Below, in pieces: positions 13,041 to 23,700 of a DNA stretch of 64,000 nucleotides. The notes under the pieces were generated by a model. That model worked only from the letters and a program-made list of their open reading frames with translations. It searched no databases and was not told where the DNA came from. The DNA comes from Symsagittifera roscoffensis (Eukaryota > Xenacoelomorpha > Acoela > Convolutidae): assembly GCF_963678635.1 (NCBI RefSeq), contig NC_087062.1, forward strand, positions 60,801,584-60,865,583, read 5' to 3'. Position 1 is the first letter of the stretch; the number at the start of each line of letters is the position of its first letter. Made by a program: the position numbers and the translations under genes.

Positions 13041-13805
13041 GTGAAATTTATCATTCCTACTAAAATTGACCATTCTGTTAACAGTTATTTACGTGAAAAA
13101 TTCTAATACTCGATTCCAATACTCTTGTTTATCGCAAGGGTAAAAAAAAACAAAGCCTGCACGCTGACCTTACTAGTTCGACAAAAGACCAAAAATCGAA
13201 ATTTCAAAGCTTTTTTCTTGACACGAGAAAAAAGTCATGTTTAAAATTTCTTTCGAATCACGACTGACAGAGCTTTATTTGGATATATCACTCGGCTAAA
13301 ATAGACTACTAAAATTGACCATTCTATGACCAAAGTTAGTTATGGGAAAAAAGCCTCGTATCCGATTGCAATACCCTTGCTTATCGCAAGGGTAATAACC
13401 AAAAGTAAGCCGGCACGCTGACCTTACTAGCTCGAAATTAGACCACAAGTCAAAAATTTTTAACCAGTTTTTTTTCGATACGAGAAAAAAGTCATGTTTT
13501 AAATTTCTTTCGAATCACGACTGACAGAGCTTTATTTGGATATATGACTCGGATAAAATAGACTACTAAAATTGACCATTCTATGAACAAAGTTAGTTAT
13601 GGGAAAAAAGCCTCGTATCCGATTGCAATACCCTTGCTTATCGCAAGGGTAATAACCAAAAGTAAGCCGGCACGCTGACCTTACTAGCTCGAAATTAGAC
13701 CACAACTCAAAAATTTTTAACCAGTTTTTTTCGACACGAAAAAAGTCATGTTTTAAATTTCTTTCGAATCACGACTGACAGAGCTTTATTTGGATATATC
13801 ACTCG
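13041..13805. repeat. Three tandem copies of a ~257-bp sub-unit
   Basis: Copies share the order cattctatgaacaaagttag, the cccttgc hairpin, gtaagccggcacgctgac, a cgacacgagaaaaaagtcatg block and ggatatatcactcgg. The taaaatagactactaaaa junctions are at 13,297 and 13,554. The first copy is C-type and more diverged; the other two are A-type. Confidence 0.85.
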
Positions 13806-16800
13806 GCCCATTCCTATGACTATGTGGTACCTGATTTTTCGTGGAAATAAAAAGAAAAACTGAAACCTACCAGAATACAAAACCCCTCCCCATTTTTCAA
13901 ATGATCGGAACAAAAATTCAAAAAACTGTAAATAAGTAGAAACACACGCAGTAAAAGATGAGGTCGTTTGGCCAGTTTAATTCGTTATCTTTTTTCAAAT
14001 TTAGGACTACTTCTTACTTATCTATGTATGTCTCAATTTTTAGGAACTAAGCCTTTAGGGAACTAAGCTATAGGACTGGTTTTATCAATATTCAATATCT
14101 AGATTTTCTAGAGAACAAAACGATGGGTTGAGAGCACTCGCCTAAGATAAATGCGACCCTAGCATAACAATAAGTTCGATTACGGTTCTAGGTAATCCAA
14201 TTTTTCGTCGCAATTTTTTTTCCTAAATTTTACTGCCAGGCTGCTGTACCTATTTGTAAAAAAAAATTGGCATGGCATTTAGCATACGAAAAAGTTGTCA
14301 GACCTATGAAGTTCCAAAATTTTTAGGAAACATATAAAGCATTAGAGTAAATTTATCCTCGAATCAATGCAACATAATTTGACTAAACTGAGATAGCATA
14401 AGCCAAACCCGTTCAATCGAAAGAAGAACAAACGAACCAGTACCGAAGAACACAAACTGCATTTAAAAATGGAAGATGAGCCGACGGAAACTAGGACGAA
14501 AACAACACATATTCAAAAGAAAACCCTGTTTCAACAAATTTATTTGAAAAACAAACAAAGCCTGCACGCTGACGTTACTAGTTCGACAAAAGACCAGAAA
14601 TCGAAAATTTCAAAGCGGTTTTTCTCGACAAGAAAATTACCATGTTTTAAATTTCCGTTAAGAATCTCGACTGAAATGGCTTTAATGTGATATATCACTC
14701 GGCCCATTCCAATGATTATTTAAGGCACCTGAATTTTCGTGGAAACAACTGAAACCGACCAGAATACGAAATTCCTCCCCATTTCTCAAATGATCGGAAC
14801 AAAAACAGAAAAAATAGTATACAATGAAAAAATACGAAAAAAAAGATGAGGTCGTTTGGCCAGACTAATTCAAAATCTTTTTTGAACTTATACACTACTT
14901 CCAGCTCATCTGTGTATGTCTCAAAAACAGGAACTAAGCCATTAGAAAACTAAGCCATTCAATAATTAAAATTTTTTGTAAAACAATAAAATGGATTAAG
15001 AGCAGTGACCTAAGCTAAATGCGACCCTAGCAATACAATCAGTTCTTTTATGGTTCTAGGTAATACATTTATTCGGCGCAACTTTTTCGCCTAAATATAA
15101 ATGCTAGGTTGCTGTACCTATTTATAAACAAAATGACATGATAATTGATCGAAGAAAACTGCATTCAGCATATGAAAGGTTCTCAGAGCTACAAAAAATT
15201 GGAAAACACATTTAAGTAAATTTAAACTCAAAGCAACGCAACATAATTTGACTGAGCTGAAATAACAAAAGCCGAAACCGTTTGAGCAGAAAAAAAACGA
15301 AACAAAAGTACCAAATAATACAAACTGCATTTAAAAAATGGATGAGCCGACGGAAACTTGGAAGAAACGACGAATCTGCAAAAAAAAAACGGTTTCAAAT
15401 TTATTTAAAAAACTATTACCTGAAAAGAATTCCCCATAATTACTACTCATAATATAGTATTTTATTAAAACTTTCAAGAAATCGAGCATGTCATCAGTCT
15501 GCATAACAGCAGTCGTGAAATTTATCATTCCTACTAAAATTGACCATTCTGTTAACAGTTATTTACGTGAAAAATTCTAATACTCGATTGCAATACTCTT
15601 GTTTATCGCAAGGGTAAAAAAAACAAAGCCTGCACACTGACCTTACTAGTTCGACAAAAGACCAAAAATCGAAAATTTCAAAGCTTTTTTCTTAACACGA
15701 GAAAAACGTCATGTTTTAAATTTCTTTCGAATCACGACTGAAAGGGCTTTATAATGTTATATCACTCGTCCCATTCCGATGATAATTTGTGGTACCTGAT
15801 TTTTTGTGGAAAAAAAAGAAAAAACAGAAATCCACCCGAATGCAAAATTCCTCCCCATTTTTCAAATGGTCGTAACAAACATATAAAAAACAGTATACAA
15901 TGAAAAAATACGAAAAAAAAGATAAGGTCGTTTGGCCAGACTAATTCAAAATCTTTTTTGAGCTTATACACTACTTCCAGCTCATCTGTGTATGTCTCAA
16001 AAATAGGAACTAAGCCATTAGAAAACTAAGCCATTCAATAATTAAAATTTTTTGTAAAACAATAAAATGGATTAAGAGCAGTGACCTAAGCTAAATGCGA
16101 CCCTAGCAAAACAATCAGTTCTTTTATGGTTCTAGGTAATACATTTATTCGGCGCAACTTTTTCGCCTAAATATAAATGCTAGGTTGCTGTACCTATTTA
16201 TAAACAAAATGACATGATAATTGATCGAAGAAAACTGCATTCAGCATATGAAAAGTTCTGAGCTACAAAAAATGGGAAAACACATTTAAGTAAATTTAAA
16301 CTCAAAGCAACGCAACATAATTTGACTGAGCTGAAATAACAAAAGCCGAAACCGTTTGAGCAGAAAAAAAAACGAAACAAAAGTACCAAATAATACAAAC
16401 TGCATTTAAAAAATGGATGAGCCGACGGAAACTTGGAAGAAACGACGAATCTGCAAAAAAAACGGTTTCAAATTTATTTAAAAAACTATTACCTGAAAAG
16501 AATTCCCCATTATTACTACTCATAATATAGTATTTTATTAAAACTTTCAAGAAATCGAGCATGTCATCAGTATGCATAACAGCAGTCGTGAAATTTATCA
16601 TTCCTACTAAAATTGACCATTCTGTTAACAGTTATTTACGTGAAAAACTCTAATACTCGATTGCAATACTCTTGTTTATCGCAAGGGTAAAAAAAACAAA
16701 GCCTGCACGCTGACCTTACTAGTTCGACAAAAGACCAAAAATCGAAAATTTCAAAGCTTTTTTCTTAACACGAGAAAAACGTCATGTTTTAAATTTCTTT

Positions 16801-17625
16801 CGAATCACGACTGAAAGGGCTTTATAATGTTATATCACTCGTCCCATTCCGATGATAATTTGTGGTTCCTGATTTTTTGTGGAAAAAAAAGAAAAAACTG
16901 AAATCCACCAGAATGCAAAATTCCTCCCCATTTTTCAAATGGTCGTAACAAACATATAAAAAACAGTATACAATTAAAAACGCGAAGTAAAAGATGAGGT
17001 CGTTTATCCAGACTCTTTCAAATACTTTTTTGAACTTATGCACTACTTCCACCTTATCTGCGTATGTCTCAATATATAGGAACTAAGCCATTGGCTTGGT
17101 TTTCTTAGGATCAATACCTAAATTTTTTGTAAAACAATAAAATGGATTGAGAGCAGCGGCCTAAGATAAATGCGACCCTACCAATTCAATAAGTTTTTTT
17201 ATGATTCTAAATTATCAATTTTTTGGCCGCAATTTTCTTGCCTAAAACTTACTGCTAGGCTGCTGTACCCATTTGTATACAAAATGGCATGGCATTTAGC
17301 ATACGAAAAATTTGTCAGACCTATGAAGGAAAAAATAACAAATATGCAACAACAAAATCTTGTTTCAAGAAATTAATTAGAAAAAAAAGCTATTACCTGA
17401 AACGAACTTCCCCTAATTACAACCTAAAATATAGTATTTTGTTAAAATTTTCAAGAAACCGAGCATGTCAGCAGTCTGCATAACAGCAGTCGTGAAATTT
17501 ACTTCCTACAAAATTGACCATTCTGTCAACAAAGTTATTTAAGGGAAAAGTCTAGTACTCGATTGCAAAATCATTCCTCATCGAAAGGGTAATAAGCAAT
17601 CAACACAGCTTGAATCAGGAACAAA
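13806..17625. repeat. Right part of the AT-rich array
   Basis: A B-type monomer (14,121) repeats 11,655 at an offset of about 2,470. Three C-type monomers follow at about 14,993, 16,070 and 17,144, with a spacing of 1.07 kb. The last is the most diverged and fades out near 17,625, just before the 3' end of the CEP44-like gene. No gene is seen. Confidence 0.85.
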
Positions 17626-17679
17626 CATAGAAACTTGCGACTGCCCTTCAACTTATTTCAAATAATTGCTACTAAAAAC

Positions 17680-17768
17680 TTAATCTGCGGTGAAAATTTT
17701 TTTGAAACTGTAAGAAACCCTATAGTTTGATTCGAGCACCACATTTTTTGGAGCTCGCTGATCATACA
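17680..17768 (-). CDS. CEP44: CEP44 exon 8 with stop codon (predicted)
   Basis: The acceptor TTTTGTTATTTGCAG is followed by 29 residues (VYDQRAPKNVVLESNYR and on) and TAA at 17,682-17,680. Phase fits exon 7. No AATAAA was found just downstream on the minus strand, so the transcript end is not defined. The AT-rich repeat array starts about 55 bases further on. Confidence 0.68.
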
Positions 17769-20700
17769 CTGCAAATAACAAAAATCAGTTATTTCGATCA
17801 TCGAAAATTGTCTGGACAAACACTTCGAAAATTGGGGGGAAATACCTGAGAGTTTGTGAAGTGTTTACCTTCACGAGATTTAGCATTCGATGATTTGATG
17901 GAGCTATTGCTATCGTTTAGTTCTGTAATTGATAAACCATCTAAATGTTTTGTGTTATTTCCGTTTACAAGACGCTGCTGATCGATAATTGATGAATGGC
18001 TGTTTCTGGTGATAGATGCTACAGGACTCTGACGATATATTCTTGAATTTTCACTCTAAACAATAATAGTTGAACAGTCCTTTAATTGATCGATTAGCTA
18101 GAAATATCTTATCCCTTCGTATCAGCGAAGATCGTTAGGGGCTTTCAAGTGACAATTTATGGACAGTTATCCTAAATCTAGCAATGTCCAGCTGGAACTT
18201 TTCAACAAAAAATTGTTTGAATACTGAATCTTATTAATTCGAATAATATGGAGCTCGATAAAATTCCACCAACCTCTATCATTTCAATTTTGGTCTCCAG
18301 CAGAGACGTTCTCGCACTGAGGTTGTCCAAGGTTCTGGAAGCACTACTTTCAGAATTTGGTTTATTCAGCAACTCATCCACTTTAGATTCCAGCCGATCT
18401 TGACGCGAGCTTAGGCGCTCCAACATAGAGCACACTTGATCTAACTTCTCAACTATCACTACCTCTTTTTCACTCGCCGACTTCATTGCCTCTTTCAGCT
18501 GATTTGACTGTTCTTCTAACTGTGACCTCACATCTCTAGTTTCCAAATCGTGTCCATTTGCGAGCATATGAGCAAAGCGGTTGGTAGATGAAAAGTCGTC
18601 GGCCCTTGTAACATGGTTCTGAACCATAGGCTGAGGAACTCCCACCTGTCGAAAGGCCGAACTTGCCAGTTGTTCTCCATTTGCAGCTATCGTCTTCTCA
18701 TCTGCATTATATGCAATATCATTTTGTTTTTTTTACGGGATGCTCGAAAATTTCATGATTGCAGCTTTAAAATGTTTCGACCCTTTAGGGATGCGCCGGG
18801 GGCGTAATTTTATCTCTACCGTAACCTCTGCGTGCAATTTCCAAAACCAAAGCTTCAAAACAAAAATTTACAAAGTCTTGAAGATAAAATATTGCGTAGG
18901 CACTGGTTAGCTGGTTGTCGGAACTTTAATGGAAAGATAGCGTTTATTAATTCCCGTTTCCGGATTCTTTTGTCAGTTCGGGCTTTGACTGATAGCTATT
19001 TGCAAACCATAATAATTAAAGACTGAGGATGGCAACCAGTGCGGTACCGTAGCTTGCTGTGGATGACTGAATTTCAATTAGTCCTTGAACGACAGAGAAA
19101 CTGCAACGTCTTTTTTTCACAAATGAAGTGAGCGAAAATTTACTAACCGACAATTTCGGTTACTTTTACTGCGGCAGGTCTCATGTTGGATTGATGACAC
19201 ATAGCTGCCAGATCTTTAACTCCGTTCCCATTTTCTTTGACTAAAAAGACAAACTATGATTATCGAAATCTGGACCCAAGGTTTTACAAGGCACGAAGAA
19301 AAGTACAAATTTCCCAATTATTCCAGCTTAAAAAAGAATAAGAAAATCAGCAAAAGAATGGATATTCACTTAAAAATACATATTACCTAGCGCATTATAA
19401 AGTGAGCTCTACATCTTCAATTTTTTAGACACAACAGAACTTTTTTCAACACGCACTATTTTCAACACAGCAACAAAAACCTATCAAAGTAAGCTAGTCG
19501 ACAAAAATTAGACAAAATTTAAGCAAAAACTACATCTAACAAAACTTCCCAAGTCTTATCTCGAATGAGGTTCAATTTGAGAAACACATGAAAAGAAATG
19601 CCATTTCAGCGTAATATTAGCATTCAAAATTTACCAAGCAGTAACTAAACCGCCAATTGATTTCATTTGCAATAAAAAATGTCGTGATCAGACTTGAAAA
19701 AGTGTACATGAGAAAGAAAAGTAGACATGATAGATCGACTATTTTTTTTTCACAGCGGGATTCGGACAGAAATGTAACACTGGACCTTTTCGTCGCAGTT
19801 ATAAAAGTTACGTCTACGATCAATGTGCAGAATAACCTATTGGAGTTGAATTTATTAACCAAGTTATCAAATAGATCGGTTTGATATCCCATTTGATAAC
19901 GCTTTAAGATAGGAATTATTCCAATTTTTAAACTCGCAAAAAAACGGAAATCAAGTTAGTTAGGCCGACAGACAGTAGCAAAGACAATGAACTCGAGGAT
20001 ACAGAAAAAAAACATTGACTTAATTTTTGAGAATCTCACCTATGGAATTTCAAAGAAACTTAGAGGCACTTTGAGCTTCTAAAACAATGTACGATTGAAA
20101 CTTTTTTGATAAAATTGAACCAAGTAGTGAAAACGGGATCAATAATTAACTTTTTTATTTCGCTGGGAAAGCTGAAAAAAAATTCCACATTCGAAACTAG
20201 AGTCCATCATGGGTTTTGTGACCTTTACACTTTTGCTGTTCGATAGTGAAGTTTGCCTCTCTTTGAACAATGGAAAAGAACTGAACTATAAAAGAAATCT
20301 GAAGTCAAACTACAAAAAATCAATTTTTAGCGTGAACTTTTCCTGAAAAAAAATATGAAAAAAAATCAGCACGACCTATATAAGAGTCTGAAATACAGAT
20401 AATCAACCGCAAGTGCGGTATGTACGAACATAAGACAAACTGTAATAAATTTAAATAGGCAGTATATAATGAAAAATAGGTCGTTTGGCCAGACTCATTC
20501 AAAAAAAAATTTGAACTTTTCCTAACTTATCTCTTTAGGTCTCAATTTATATGAGCTAAGCCATAAGAGGAAAACACCTGAAAAAAAAACTTTTTACCGA
20601 GATTCATTTTGATCAAATCTTTTGAGCAGTCATTTGCCGGATGAAGTTGAAATTTTACAAGATACCACAATGGTGATCAGATTGCATGACAGCCTAGCCT

Positions 20701-23700
20701 GTACATACTCAAAAATATTTGAATCTAAGGAAACTTGCAGTTGTTGATGAAACATAATTGCCACAATTTAATTCACAAGGCACAATATTTTTGAAAAAAG
20801 CAAAACTAAGGAAAAAGTGATATTTGATAAAAAAAAATCGAAGTTCTCTTGCATCGAATTTTATTACACAATTAACCTTCATTAACCTGATTAAATTCCA
20901 CTTTCGAAATTAGAAGTCGAAATTAGAAACTTTTCGCGACCTTCAACACTTTTGCATTTCAATAGTGGAGTTTTCCTTCCTTTTAACAAGCGAAATGAAG
21001 AGAAATTTAAAAAAAACTCAAGTCAAACCGCAAAAGAATCAAAATTGAGCATGAACAAATTTCCAGACTTTTTCCTGAAAAAAAAAACAACAAAAATCAA
21101 CAAGACCTCTCTATGTTATTACTCTTAAATATCATGAATTTCAAAAACAGTTCAAAAACAGCACAATTACAATTATCGTAATAAAACGTTGTTTCTTTTT
21201 ACTGATTTTCTTTTTACAGAAATAAGACAATACCAACAGTGCTAGATTTTTGCCAAATTCAGAAAATGACAATATATAACTAAGACCGACCCATGAAAAG
21301 CTGGAAACATTTTTCAAAAACTAATCCGAAATTGAATCTAATTTTTTAAAGCCAACATAGAGTAGAAAAAGCACATTGAAATCACGGAGACCACAAAAAA
21401 TTGATTTATTTTGAAAAACTTGCAGCTTTCAAAGACAAAGCATTTGAATTCAAGAACGTTTAATGACTGACACTTTTCAGACACAGTGACGAAGCATAGC
21501 TTCGCACCACGTGCGATATAACACAATAATATAATGACAAATAGAAAGACATAATAGCAGAAAAAAAATAGGAGCAGGAGCCGCTAAGTCGAGAAAAATT
21601 TTTGAAATATCGAGAAAAGGTAGATCTACCAAAAGTTTCATATCTTTGTCTTATATTGTAAAGAAAATTGAAAAAAAGTTGCATCTAAACAAATCTTACA
21701 AAGCGGTAATATAGCCGACACTTTTTCAGCAGACACATATTGCACTTTAAAAAAACGTTGAGCAGCCAAAAATGCATTTTTCAGAAAAATTTTTTGAAAA
21801 TAAAAAATTTCCCCCTCAAAAAACTCACAAGCCTAAAAAAATTGATTCGCTTATCCAACTGAGCAATATGAGACCACTAAGCCCAGTAAAAAAACAATGC
21901 AATAGAAAATATACCTATTCAGAGGTGGTAAAAACCAACATCAACAATTCCAATTGAATTAGAAGGGGATTTGATATAGAGACATGAGCAAAACATGTCT
22001 GTTGGCTGACGAAGGTGCATATTTGAGAACATGGTTCTATAATTCTGTTAGAAAAATTGGTAACAAGAAACAGTATGTTCCGAATTGATAACGCTTGTTA
22101 ATCATAAGGTTAAAAACCGCAAGCGAAATAACACTGAGCAAATTAACCGACGGAGTTAAAAATTTTGCAACAAAAGAGTATAATTTGAAAAACCTTTATT
22201 TGAAAAAATGATGAAAAATCTGTTCATAAAAAATGCAACTGAAGTTTCTCAAAAAAATATTGTAAATCAATTACCTCTATCAATGGCGCTTAAGAAAGAG
22301 CAATCAGAAATTTAAAAGAAATCTGATACTTCAAAAAATCGGGCTACGTGAAGCCCGATTTTTATTATGCTATATTGTTAAATTAAAATAAGATGATTTA
22401 ACAATATAGCATAATAGATGACCGCTAAGCCAGGAAAAAAAAACATTTTCCAAAAACCAGTTTTGAAGAAATATCAAACTCGAAGTTTCTACTTTCAACC
22501 AAAACTAAGCAATTACGCGCAGTAAAACCTAAATCAGCCTAAATCAGCACTTAAAATAAGATGATTTAACAATATAGCATAATTAAGCAATTACGCGCAG
22601 TAAAACCTAAATTAGCCCTTCAAATTAAAATAAGATGATTTAACAATATAGCATAACTCAAACAATATAGCATAATTCAAATTATTTTGGCCGAATAAAC
22701 GGTTTAAGCAAAAAAAAACGGAAAATTCTCAAAATCACAGCTCGTAAGGTTGCAACCAACAAAATCGCAAATTTCAAAAGCAGAAACAACTGCTCATAAT
22801 AGAAGAAAAAATAAAATTGTCAAAATTAAGCCAACAAACATACGCAGACAAGCGGTAGTTCGACAATCCAAACTTTACAAAAAATTTTTAGACAAAGCAC
22901 ACTGCACATGGAAAAAAATTGCATAATACAATCACACTACGCTCTGCTTGTGCAATGAATTAGTCTGGTTCCGACCGTTTGAAAAATAGGGAGGAGCATT
23001 GTATTCGAGTGTTTTAGTTTTTTCTTCCTATTTTTTGTTTTCCACACGAAATCAGATGCCACAAACAATCATCGGAGAGGGTTGAGAAATATATTATAAT
23101 ACAGCTCTTCGGTCGTTATTCCCATTGAGAAAAACGGGTTTGAAGTTTTTGCCTGAATGCGAGCGAGCAAAGCGAAGAGTACGCTAATTTTTAATTTTAC
23201 TCTGGTTAAATTAGTTTTTGAAGATTTTTAAAGCCATTTCGGGAATCAAAAACTTTCAGCAAAAAAAAACACATTTGAAAAATATATATTTTTGCAATTT
23301 TATATTTTTTTCTAGTCATTTTTCAAAATCCGTTGTCCTGTTTGCCTATATTACTATGACTGTCGAATATGCCTGAGTTATAGTTTTACATCCGATTCTT
23401 TTATTACGCCTCGCAGGAAAACTACATTAATTTGAAAAAAAAACTTCTATTCTTGTAGTTTTTTTGAAACTATGGTCGGAATAATCTGAGCTACTTGCAC
23501 AGTAATCGGCTATCCTTCTTAGACTGGACTTTTACAAATCAAAATCCGCTACAAATCAAAACAGTTTAAGAAACAAATGAACCCACCCACCTTCTAGGGG
23601 TATATTTCGCTCCACTCTTCCCATCTGGAACAAAGAAGAATATGATTATGCAGCCATTCTGATACAGCTATTTTAGTAGCATTCAATTCTGCTATAATTT

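Noticed and set aside
4504-14690. Conserved 64-73-codon frame (MEDEPTETRTKT...) in four array monomers
   Set aside because: It is preserved only because the monomers were copied recently; A- and C-type monomers have the same start region but broken frames, and no family is recognisable.
18202-18645. 147-codon single-exon gene starting at GTG
   Set aside because: GTG is not a start here; coding continues upstream to the acceptor at 18,702 and the 3' part runs past a splice donor into intron. It is CEP44 exon 6.
19617-19892. Overlapping open frames on both strands in CEP44 intron 4
   Set aside because: Neither frame matches a family, phases do not fit the gene model, and both strands being open suggests chance.
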